Origin: REEB481 sp039796915 | GTDB lineage: Bacteria; Bacteroidota; Bacteroidia; NS11-12g; UBA955 | Direction: 5' to 3' | Assembly: GCA_039796915.1 (NCBI GenBank) | Contig: JBDKIU010000161.1 | Coordinates: forward strand, 1-5,563 | DNA length: 5,563 bases | Part shown: one piece after another, positions 1-5,563 of the stretch | Layout of the letters: every line of letters starts with the position of its first letter | How positions within the stretch are numbered: position 1 is the stretch's first letter | Translations under genes and position numbers: made by a program | Notes under the pieces: model-generated | The model's input: the letters and a program-made list of their open reading frames with translations, nothing else | Told to the model about the DNA's origin: nothing | Databases searched by the model: none

Positions 1-92
1 AACCGGTTGTTTTGCGCTACTTCGTGCGAAGCGGTGTATTCCACAACAATGTACAATTTTCCGTTTTACTGCCTTTAAACCGGCCTTAATAC
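1..92. other. Left-edge stretch with no assignable gene
   Basis: No gene can be called here with confidence. A perfect 8-bp palindrome sits at 1-8, and an inverted repeat CTTC-GTGC-GAAG lies at 20-31; the latter could form a small hairpin but has no T-tract, so it is not a convincing terminator. A minus-strand frame is open from an in-frame TAA at 66-68 to the left edge and reads plausibly (YIVVEYTASHEVAQNNR), but it has only TTG (54-56) or GTG (42-44) as possible starts. A plus-strand frame open from the edge ends at the TAA at 87-89 and could be the tail of an upstream gene. Neither can be settled with so little sequence. I see no clear promoter box for the gene that starts at 93. Confidence 0.3.
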
Positions 93-608
93 ATGATGAG
101 AACCTTACGCATCCTTGTCCCCGTCGTGATCAGAATCTTACGTTTCCTTGTCATCATCGTTGCGATTGTTGCCATTGTGTACAAATTCAAAAGCAACCGT
201 ACACAAGCACCTGAGCCACCGAATGCCGAGGACGTTCAGAACATCAAAAAGCTCTTGCAGCAACAGCAGCAGGATTGGAACAATGGAAATATTGCAGGCT
301 TTATGACAGGTTACTGGGAGGATGATTCCATGCGTTTCATTTCTTCCAACGGAACCCGTTACGGCCATACCAATACCCTCAAAGCGTATCAAAAACACTA
401 TCCGACCAAAGCAGCCATGGGGCAATTGACGTTCACCATTGAACACGTGGGTGCACTCGCCGAAGGTTCAGCACTGGCAATGGCTTCCGGTCGCTGGAAA
501 ATCACCGATAGCCCTGAAGCCGGTGGTGGTTATTTTTCGTTGATTCTGAGGAAATTCAACGGAAACTGGAAAATCATTGCCGACCATACCTGGGCGGATG
601 CGCCCTAA
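93..608 (+). CDS. Membrane-anchored DUF4440 / SnoaL-like (NTF2 fold) protein
   Basis: This encodes a 171-residue protein of the DUF4440 group in the NTF2-like superfamily; no specific reaction can be assigned. Residues 1-35 hold an Arg-dotted start followed by a strongly hydrophobic stretch (about 9-31), then KFKSN. This looks like one membrane anchor with no lipobox Cys and no clear signal-peptidase site. Residues 48-168 carry the family pattern: a first helix ending in DWNNGNIAGFMTGYWEDD (61-78), the S-N-G-T strand region (84-88), a strand around QLTFTIEHV, an ASGRWKI strand (131-137), then YFSLILRKFNGNWKIIADHT (147-166), the usual ending of this domain. Start codons at 93 and 96 are equally possible and differ by one Met. 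The gene converges on sppA, with 82 bp between the stop codons and no recognisable terminator. Members of this fold include enzymes and ligand-binding proteins, so function is open. The gene call is firm and the family assignment is good. Confidence 0.85.
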   Translation: MMRTLRILVPVVIRILRFLVIIVAIVAIVYKFKSNRTQAPEPPNAEDVQNIKKLLQQQQQDWNNGNIAGFMTGYWEDDSMRFISSNGTRYGHTNTLKAYQKHYPTKAAMGQLTFTIEHVGALAEGSALAMASGRWKITDSPEAGGGYFSLILRKFNGNWKIIADHTWADAP

Positions 609-690
609 GCAAACCTTCGTCAGCCAAAATCAGCAGCACAAGCACTTCACATCCTGAACAGGAATGGCATGCGGCTGTTTCAAAAATTGG

Positions 691-2448
691 TTACTGAATA
701 GAAACATCAAAAGGCATCCGCATCTGCATGCCTTTCATCTGTTCTGCCTGAACTGCACGACGGTAAATTTCATAATGCGTGCCGAGGGCTTCTTTCAGCG
801 CCAGCTCTGTATCGCTCAGACTTCCAAAAAACGAAGCAAGAGAAAACTTCGGTTCGGGGTACGAGACCACGCGGTATTTAGAAATTTTTGCTTTGGCAGC
901 TGCAAGGCGGATGGCTTCCTGAAAACCACCATATACATCAGCCAGCTTCAGGTTCAGGGCATCGGTTCCGGGCCACACGCGACCCTGGGCGATGCTGTGC
1001 ACATAGGCGCTGTCCAGTTTTCTTCCACGGGCCACAATGCTCAGAAAATCTCCATAAATCCGATCTACGGCATTCTGAATGTAGGCACTTTGCGCCGCGT
1101 TCAGCGGGCGGTCCGGGCGGGTAAAATCGCTGTGTTCGCCGGTTGGAATAGATTCATAATTCAATCCAAGATGCGTTTCAAACAGCTTTTGGGTATTGGG
1201 ATACAATCCGAAAACACCAATGGAACCCGTAATGGTTTGAGGCAGGCACAAAATGGTGTCGGCCATGCAGGCAATGTAATAACCTCCGGAAGCAGCCACA
1301 TCCCCAAAGCTGGCAATGATGGGCTTCACCTTTCGGGTAAGGGCCACTTCCCTGGCAATGATGTCCGATGCCAATGAGCTTCCTCCCGGACTGTTGATGC
1401 GCAGCACGATGGCCTTCACCTGCTTGTCTTCACGTGCCTTACGGATGGCGTCAGCAAGGGTTTTGCTGTGTATTTGCTCAGGCTCGTTGTTGCTACCGTA
1501 TTGGATTTCTCCGCTGGCATAAACCACGGCAATCTTTTCACGCTCGTAATTTTTTTCAGCTGTTGAAACTTCATGATAATCTGAAAATGCCAGCCAGTTT
1601 TTCAGGGATGCTTCCTTTTGTCCGGCCCGCTTCGAAACCATCGCTGTAAACTGATGGTAGGGCATCACAAAATCAATCAGTTTCAGCTTTTTTGCCGCCA
1701 GAGGGCCTTCCACTTTCAGCTGATGTGCGTAATTCACCAGCAAGGCTGAATCTATACCTCTGGATTTCGCAATTTCACGGATAAACACACCGTACATGCT
1801 TTGCACCAGATGCGCCACCTGTTCGCGATTTTCAGGACTCAGTTCTTTCTGAACAAAAGGCTCTACAGCACTTTTGTATTTGCCCGCACGAAAAACCTGA
1901 AAGGAAATACCCGCCTTATCCAGTAAACCCTTGTACATCACCACGCCGCCTGCAAAACCATCAAACATCATTTCACCGGATGGATTCAACACGACCAAAT
2001 CGCAGGCAGAAGCCAGGTAATAGCCAGTTTCTGTAAGGAAATCGGCGTAACAGTAAACAAACTTCCCGGATTTGCGGAACTGAAGAATCTTCGTGCGCAC
2101 CTCGGCAACCGAAGCCATACCCGACATCAGCTGCTCGGGCCGAACCACAATGCCCTTCACCCTGGAATCGGCGGCTGCACGATCCAGCGCTTCCAGGATG
2201 TCTAATAATCCCAGCGATTTCTGGTCCGACTCCGATGCTTTCAGCGCTGCAAAAGGATTGTACGGCGTTCGTTCCGGAAAAGTCATGGGCATTTTAAACT
2301 CTAAAACCGCGTTTTCCGGAACCTGTATTTCTTCTTTGGCACCGGAGAATGCAATTCCCGCAACAGCCAGAAGCAACACGAAGAGCATGAATCCCGTGAG
2401 CAGCATTCCCAGCATGGTTGCGAAAACAATCTTAAAAAACGATTTCAT
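691..2448 (-). CDS. sppA: Signal peptide peptidase SppA (protease IV), 67K type
   Basis: SppA is an inner-membrane serine protease that degrades signal peptides left after protein secretion; it belongs to peptidase family S49 and uses a Ser/Lys dyad. The protein has 585 residues, close to the 618 of the E. coli enzyme, so it is the long form with two tandem S49 domains. An N-terminal membrane segment spans about residues 4-36. The N-terminal domain has the block FRAGKYKSAVEPF, in which Lys192 is the predicted general base. The C-terminal domain has INSPGGS (351-357) and DVAASGGYY (383-391), in which Ser387 is the predicted nucleophile. The Lys-Ser distance (195) is near the E. coli value (200; Lys209/Ser409). 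I chose the ATG at 2446-2448 because it begins directly with MKSFFK plus the membrane segment; the longer frame from 2481 adds 11 unlikely residues and would overlap the proposed promoter. The gene is divergent from the kinase gene. No truncation or lost catalytic residue is seen. Confidence 0.95.
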   Translation of the reverse strand: MKSFFKIVFATMLGMLLTGFMLFVLLLAVAGIAFSGAKEEIQVPENAVLEFKMPMTFPERTPYNPFAALKASESDQKSLGLLDILEALDRAAADSRVKGIVVRPEQLMSGMASVAEVRTKILQFRKSGKFVYCYADFLTETGYYLASACDLVVLNPSGEMMFDGFAGGVVMYKGLLDKAGISFQVFRAGKYKSAVEPFVQKELSPENREQVAHLVQSMYGVFIREIAKSRGIDSALLVNYAHQLKVEGPLAAKKLKLIDFVMPYHQFTAMVSKRAGQKEASLKNWLAFSDYHEVSTAEKNYEREKIAVVYASGEIQYGSNNEPEQIHSKTLADAIRKAREDKQVKAIVLRINSPGGSSLASDIIAREVALTRKVKPIIASFGDVAASGGYYIACMADTILCLPQTITGSIGVFGLYPNTQKLFETHLGLNYESIPTGEHSDFTRPDRPLNAAQSAYIQNAVDRIYGDFLSIVARGRKLDSAYVHSIAQGRVWPGTDALNLKLADVYGGFQEAIRLAAAKAKISKYRVVSYPEPKFSLASFFGSLSDTELALKEALGTHYEIYRRAVQAEQMKGMQMRMPFDVSIQ

Positions 2449-2455
2449 GAAGCCG

Positions 2456-2462
2456 CAAAATA
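2456..2462 (-). promoter_or_regulatory. Possible sppA -7 box of Bacteroidota type
   Basis: Read on the minus strand, TATTTTG followed by CGG lies seven bases before the sppA ATG. It resembles the Bacteroidota -7 consensus TAnnTTTG but is one base short between TA and TTTG. Its position mirrors the better box in front of the divergent kinase gene, which also has TTTGCG just before its ATG. No -33 element is evident. If used, it would give a leaderless or nearly leaderless sppA message and would exclude the longer upstream start. This is inference from similarity only. Confidence 0.35.
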
Positions 2463-2490
2463 GTGACTCTTTGGAAAGCACTGATGGGAG

Positions 2491-2510
2491 TTATCGATAA
2501 ATACGGGTAT
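2491..2510. repeat. Two adjacent short palindromes between divergent genes
   Basis: TTATCGATAA (2491-2500) is a perfect 10-bp palindrome. It is followed directly by ATACGGGTAT (2501-2510), whose 4-bp arms ATAC/GTAT flank GG. A further weak inverted repeat, GGGT-ACCC, spans 2505-2518. They lie mid-way in the 110-bp space between the sppA and kinase starts, where a regulator acting on both genes would bind. Short palindromes also arise by chance, so a regulatory role is only a suggestion. Confidence 0.25.
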
Positions 2511-2546
2511 TCAGACCCTAAACAGGCAAAGCATGAATGCGGTGAA

Positions 2547-2554
2547 TACCTTTG
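2547..2554 (+). promoter_or_regulatory. Kinase gene promoter, -7 box TAccTTTG
   Basis: TACCTTTG is an exact match to the Bacteroidota sigma-factor -7 consensus TAnnTTTG. It ends four bases before the ATG at 2559, so transcription would begin at or within a few bases of the start codon, giving a leaderless message. No good TTTG-type -33 element is seen at the usual distance. The box also supports the ATG at 2559 over the in-frame ATG at 2463, which would lie upstream of the promoter. Confidence 0.65.
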
Positions 2555-2558
2555 CGTT

Positions 2559-3602
2559 ATGAGTTTCCGTGCCCGAATACTCCTGAATCTGATTTCAGCC
2601 GCCGTGGGCCTGTTGTTGTTGAATTTCCTGTGGCACTATTGGACAGATGAGGCCTGGTTTGAAAATGAATACATCAACCTGGCCACCCTATTGGCAGGCT
2701 TTTCCTACCTGATTGCCGCCCTGATCAGTGCCCGCTCTTTGTGGAAAACCCTGAGCAAGTTGCACAAATACCTGTTGCAACTGGAAGTAAGACAAGACCA
2801 CGACGAAGAAGTAAAACTCCCGGACAGCGCCCCGGAAGTAGCCAAACTTGAAGACACGCTGGAACGGATTCTGGAAAAAAGACGTGCAGAAACCGAGCGA
2901 CTCCGCCAACTGGAAGATTACAGAAAAGAGTTCCTGGGCAATGTTTCGCATGAATTGAAAACGCCCATTTTTAATATTCAGGGCTATATATCAACCCTGC
3001 TGGACGGAGGCCTGGAAGACCCCAATATCAACCGAAGTTTCCTGCAAAAAGCCGACAGAAACGTGGAACGACTCAGTGGCATTGTTTCTGACCTGGAAAC
3101 CATTACCCAATACGAGGCTGGCGAACTGGAGTTGCAGCGCAGCGAATTCGACATCACCGAATTGATGCGCGAAGTGGTAGAAAGCCTTGAGTTTCAGGCA
3201 GGAAAAGAACGCATCAGCCTGCAATTTCAGGATCCGGGAAAAGCCGTGATGGTTTGTGGCGACAGTTTTCGCATCAGGCAGGTGCTGACCAACCTGGGAA
3301 CCAACTCCATTCGATACGGAAAAGAAAATGGAACCAGTCGCTTCCGTATTTTACCCATGGGCACAAAGGTGCGTGTGGAAGTGGCCGATACCGGTTTGGG
3401 AATTCCTGAAAAAGACCTGGGACGGATTTTTGAACGCTTTTACCGTGTAGATAAAAGCCGATCACGTCATAAAGGCGGCAGCGGACTTGGGCTGGCCATT
3501 GTGAAACACATCATCGAAGCACACGGCGAACAAATAGACGTGATGAGTACCGAAGGTGCCGGAAGCGTGTTTGCCTTCAGCCTGCCCACCGGGCCATGTT
3601 GA
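2559..3602 (+). CDS. PhoR-like membrane sensor histidine kinase, no adjacent response regulator
   Basis: This encodes a 347-residue two-component sensor kinase that autophosphorylates on His and passes the phosphate to a response regulator. Two membrane segments (about 8-28 and 41-60) enclose only some 12 extracytoplasmic residues, too few for a folded sensor domain. A charged, probably coiled-coil linker (61-122) follows, with no clear HAMP or PAS domain. The H-box NVSHELKTPIFNIQGY has His131. The N-box has Asn245 and Asn249 (NLGTNSIRYGK), the G1 box is DTGLGI (277-282), the F-box FERFY (291-295) and the G2 box GGSGLGL (306-312), so all catalytic motifs are intact. The start at 2559 is chosen because it leads straight into the first membrane segment and follows a -7 box; the frame from 2463 adds 32 residues without protein-like character. 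Related kinases of this phylum often have an OmpR/PhoB-type regulator gene alongside; none is present here, so partner and signal are unknown. Confidence 0.93.
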   Translation: MSFRARILLNLISAAVGLLLLNFLWHYWTDEAWFENEYINLATLLAGFSYLIAALISARSLWKTLSKLHKYLLQLEVRQDHDEEVKLPDSAPEVAKLEDTLERILEKRRAETERLRQLEDYRKEFLGNVSHELKTPIFNIQGYISTLLDGGLEDPNINRSFLQKADRNVERLSGIVSDLETITQYEAGELELQRSEFDITELMREVVESLEFQAGKERISLQFQDPGKAVMVCGDSFRIRQVLTNLGTNSIRYGKENGTSRFRILPMGTKVRVEVADTGLGIPEKDLGRIFERFYRVDKSRSRHKGGSGLGLAIVKHIIEAHGEQIDVMSTEGAGSVFAFSLPTGPC

Positions 3603-3620
3603 TTTTGTCAGCCGTTCATC

Positions 3621-3666
3621 GAAAACTATGGAAACTTTAGTTGCGTTAAAAGTTTCCAAGGTTTCC
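3621..3666. promoter_or_regulatory. Nested four-half-site inverted repeat, probable TetR operator
   Basis: Four 9-bp half-sites are arranged symmetrically: GAAAACTAT (3621-3629), GGAAACTTT (3630-3638), a 10-bp spacer (3639-3648), AAAGTTTCC (3649-3657) and AAGGTTTCC (3658-3666). The inner pair is a perfect inverted repeat, extending to 10 bp per arm (3629-3638 and 3649-3658). The outer pair matches at 6 of 9 positions, and each outer site abuts its inner site. The element ends two bases before the ATG at 3669. TetR-family dimers bind inverted repeats and often control their own gene, so this is the natural autoregulatory operator. The spacer contains TTGCGTT, also found just before the kinase start, and TTTAGTTG (3636-3643) matches the TAnnTTTG box at only 4 of 6 positions, so a promoter under the operator is possible but weak. 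The stem is AT-rich with no T-tract, so it is not an intrinsic terminator for the kinase gene. Confidence 0.6.
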
Positions 3667-3668
3667 AG

Positions 3669-4295
3669 ATGTTTATTTCGCAGGCGCATTCACCTGTGGA
3701 AGCCATCAGAAAAATTTTAAGCACGGCAGAACGCATGTTCATGCGCTTCGGAATTCGCAGTGTTACGATGGACGACGTGGCACGTGAAACCAGCATCAGC
3801 AAGAAAACCTTGTACCGCTGTTTCCGCGACAAAGACGATTTGGTGCAGAAAACCATTGAACAGCACCTGAAAGCCATTGAGGAGAAAATGGATGAACTGG
3901 ATCTTCAGGAAGGTGATGCCGTTTCTACCACCCTGGCCATTGCCAACTTCATTTGCAGCGATCATCGGGAACTGAATCCGGCATTGATTTTTGACCTGAA
4001 GAAGTATCATTCAGACAGCTACGCCATCTTCACCAGAAAGCGCGATCAGCTGATCAGCGCGCGGGTTCTGGATAATTTGCAGAAGGGAATCAACACCGGA
4101 TTGTATCGCAAAGACTTAAATCCAACATTGATTTCCCGTTTTTACATCAACAGCGTGGGAAGTTTGTTTGAAACAGACAGCTTTCCCGGAATGGAATTCG
4201 ATTTTGTAAGCAGGTACCGTGAATTGATTCGCTATCACCTGCATGGCATCGTTACACCAGAAGGAAAAAAATTACTTGACAACATTCAAATATGA
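3669..4295 (+). CDS. TetR/AcrR-family transcriptional regulator of an efflux operon
   Basis: This encodes a 208-residue one-component regulator, normal length for the family. The N-terminal DNA-binding domain covers about 10-56: a first helix (EAIRKILSTAERMFMRFG), then the helix-turn-helix SVTMDDVARETSISKKTLYR (31-50) and CFRDKDDLV. The rest (about 57-208) is the variable helical ligand-binding and dimerisation part, with the ending RYHLHGIVTPEGKKLL often seen in Bacteroidota regulators next to TolC-type genes. No ligand can be named. The ATG at 3669 is the only start that keeps the whole DNA-binding domain; no other in-frame ATG lies between it and the kinase TGA. The gene overlaps the next by ATGA (TGA at 4293-4295, ATG at 4292), which implies co-transcription and translational coupling. 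The repeat just upstream is the likely operator. Repression of itself and the downstream efflux genes, relieved by a small ligand, is inferred from family behaviour. Confidence 0.92.
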   Translation: MFISQAHSPVEAIRKILSTAERMFMRFGIRSVTMDDVARETSISKKTLYRCFRDKDDLVQKTIEQHLKAIEEKMDELDLQEGDAVSTTLAIANFICSDHRELNPALIFDLKKYHSDSYAIFTRKRDQLISARVLDNLQKGINTGLYRKDLNPTLISRFYINSVGSLFETDSFPGMEFDFVSRYRELIRYHLHGIVTPEGKKLLDNIQI

Positions 4296-5563
4296 AAGGC
4301 AAAACCCTTGTTTTCCTGGCAACATTGCTTAGCCTGCAGGCAGCCCGGGCGCAATCAAACTCCGATACCCTGAAGCTGTCCATGCGCCAGGCCATCGATC
4401 TGGCTTTAAAAACCAGCAGGCAGGTTCAGAATGCTGCTGCAGATGTGCGTTTGGCACAGCAGAAGGTTAGAGAAATCCAAAGTATTGGACTTCCACAGGT
4501 AAATGCCACCGGTGGATTTACGCAATACATTCAGATTCCCGGCAGCTATGTGCCCAACTTTACGGGCCAGGGCCCTGATTTCCTGTTCATCCGTTTCCAG
4601 CAGAAGTACACCTCAAACCTGAACATCCAGGCCAGTCAGCTGCTTTACGACGGCACCTATTTACTGGGATTGCAGGCGGCTAAGTCATTTGTGGAAATCA
4701 GCCGTTTGCTTGAATCGAAAAGCGAGTACGACCTGAGCTTTGCCGTTGCCAAATCCTATGCCCTGTGCCTGAACACTTCCAGAAATCTGGAACTGTTAGA
4801 CCAAAACATGGCCACCCTGAAGAAAACGCTGGAAGAAGTAAGTGAAATCTACAAAGCCGGTTTTGCAGAAAAACTGGACGTGGACAGGCTCAGCCTGAGT
4901 CTTGCTTCACTTGGCGTGCAGCGCGACAAGCTGTTGGCCGGTGTTGAAATGACCCGCAACGTGCTGAAGCTCACCATGGGACTGAATCCAGCCCAGCCTT
5001 TGATACTGACCGATAACCTGGAAGACCTGAGCAAAGAACTCCATGTGGCGCTGCCGATAGAACAAGGCGTAAGCCTTCCCAAGCCCAACAACAGAATTGA
5101 ATATCAGCTGTTGCAGCAAAACCTGAAGATGAACGCTTTTGATGAAAAGCGCTACAAAGTAGGTTATACCCCAACATTGGTAGGTTTCATGGCTTATCAG
5201 CGCACCACCAACCGCTCTCAGTTCAACTTCCTTGATGGAAATCTACCCATCAACAATACCTGGGTTCCTGCCGCCCTTTGGGGCCTGAACCTCAACGTGC
5301 CCATTTTCGACGGATTCCGGAAACAAAGTCAAATCCGGCAGGTGCGCATCAACAGGGAAAAAACCCTCAACGACCTGGTGAGCTTCGAGCATGCAGCAGG
5401 AATGGAATACCTGAATGCGCGTCAGGCGTACCTCAGCAGCCTGAAAGCCCTGGAATTGCAGGAGCAAAACAGAACGCTGGCAGAAACCATTTATAACAAC
5501 GTAAACACCAAGTTTAAAGAAGGCGTGGGCAGTACCATTGAAATCCTGTCTGCCGAAAACGAA
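4292..5563 (+). CDS. TolC-family outer membrane factor (3' end cut by window)
   Basis: The frame is open from 4292 to the right edge (424 codons, no stop). Outer membrane factors form trimeric channels through the outer membrane and periplasm and dock with an inner-membrane pump and adaptor, or with type I secretion machinery. Residues 1-20 form a signal peptide: Lys2/Lys4, a hydrophobic core and ARA before the likely cut at Ala20. The mature part starts with the typical LSMRQAIDLALKTSRQVQ helix, then a beta-strand/loop region (about 70-118) and long helices. The two-fold internal repeat of the family is visible: YKAGFAEKLDVDRLSLSLAS (187-206) matches the start of KFKEGVGSTIEILSAENE (407-424), and the strand NLNIQASQLLYDGTY (109-123) matches GLNLNVPIFDGFRK (331-344). 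Family members usually run to about 440-480 residues, so only the last helix is probably missing. The ATGA overlap with tetR indicates one operon. A drug-efflux role is likely, but the substrate cannot be told. Confidence 0.92.
   Translation, partial: MKGKTLVFLATLLSLQAARAQSNSDTLKLSMRQAIDLALKTSRQVQNAAADVRLAQQKVREIQSIGLPQVNATGGFTQYIQIPGSYVPNFTGQGPDFLFIRFQQKYTSNLNIQASQLLYDGTYLLGLQAAKSFVEISRLLESKSEYDLSFAVAKSYALCLNTSRNLELLDQNMATLKKTLEEVSEIYKAGFAEKLDVDRLSLSLASLGVQRDKLLAGVEMTRNVLKLTMGLNPAQPLILTDNLEDLSKELHVALPIEQGVSLPKPNNRIEYQLLQQNLKMNAFDEKRYKVGYTPTLVGFMAYQRTTNRSQFNFLDGNLPINNTWVPAALWGLNLNVPIFDGFRKQSQIRQVRINREKTLNDLVSFEHAAGMEYLNARQAYLSSLKALELQEQNRTLAETIYNNVNTKFKEGVGSTIEILSAENE

Noticed and set aside
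609..690. Possible bidirectional terminator between the converging DUF4440 and sppA genes
   Set aside because: Only a CCTG-AA-CAGG repeat (653-662) is visible, with arms too short, loop too small and no T-tract on either side.
664..1377. 237-codon plus-strand open frame opposite the 3' part of sppA
   Set aside because: It lies antisense to a strongly conserved SppA coding region, including its catalytic Ser block. Its translation has no domain-like character and no promoter, so it is a shadow of the real frame.
2533..2562. Nine-residue leader-like open frame overlapping the kinase start by ATGA
   Set aside because: The -7 box at 2547-2554 lies inside it, so the predicted transcript would begin after its start codon. 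Its sequence shows no attenuator pattern.
3629..3658. Inverted repeat as an intrinsic terminator of the kinase gene
   Set aside because: The arms are AT-rich, the loop is 10 bases, and no T-tract follows on either strand. The extra phased half-sites fit a protein-binding site better.
3628..3720. Short open frame from the ATG at 3628 overlapping the tetR start out of frame
   Set aside because: About 30 codons, composed mostly of the operator repeat and then an off-frame reading of tetR, with no protein-like features.
4044..4058. Overlapping perfect palindromes (GATCAGCTGATC and GCTGATCAGC) inside tetR
   Set aside because: They encode an ordinary helix in the ligand-binding part (DQLISA). A regulatory role deep in the coding region has no supporting context.
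4849..5496. Several 68-80 codon frames in and opposite the TolC-like gene
   Set aside because: They overlap the continuous 424-codon TolC-family frame, which has a signal peptide and family repeats; their own translations show nothing recognisable.

Overview
The window looks like chromosomal DNA from a member of the Bacteroidota. The evidence is the TAnnTTTG-type promoter box almost touching a start codon, the lack of Shine-Dalgarno sequences, and protein variants typical of that phylum: a PhoR-like kinase, a TetR regulator co-located with a TolC-type protein, and a 585-residue SppA. Genus cannot be read from the sequence. Base composition and codon use look uniform. I see no mobile element, CRISPR array, tRNA or rRNA.

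Layout, left to right. Positions 1-92 have no certain gene. Positions 93-608 (+) encode a small membrane-anchored DUF4440/SnoaL-like protein. It converges on sppA (691-2448, -), a signal peptide peptidase with an intact Lys/Ser dyad. sppA is divergent from a histidine kinase gene (2559-3602, +). The 110-bp space between them holds promoter-like boxes close to both start codons and two small adjacent palindromes. The kinase is followed by a 66-bp gap with a striking four-half-site nested inverted repeat. Next come a TetR/AcrR regulator (3669-4295, +) and, overlapping it by ATGA, a TolC-family outer membrane factor (4292 to beyond the right edge, +).

How the genes may work together. The TetR and TolC-like genes form one translationally coupled unit, very probably the start of a tripartite efflux operon whose adaptor and pump lie past the right edge. 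The nested repeat before tetR is the obvious candidate operator for autoregulation. The kinase has no response regulator beside it in this window. SppA and the kinase both act at the inner membrane, but their pairing may only reflect divergent placement.

The region is mostly ordinary. The observation most worth following is the 46-bp phased repeat at 3621-3666. I found no convincing undescribed multi-gene system.
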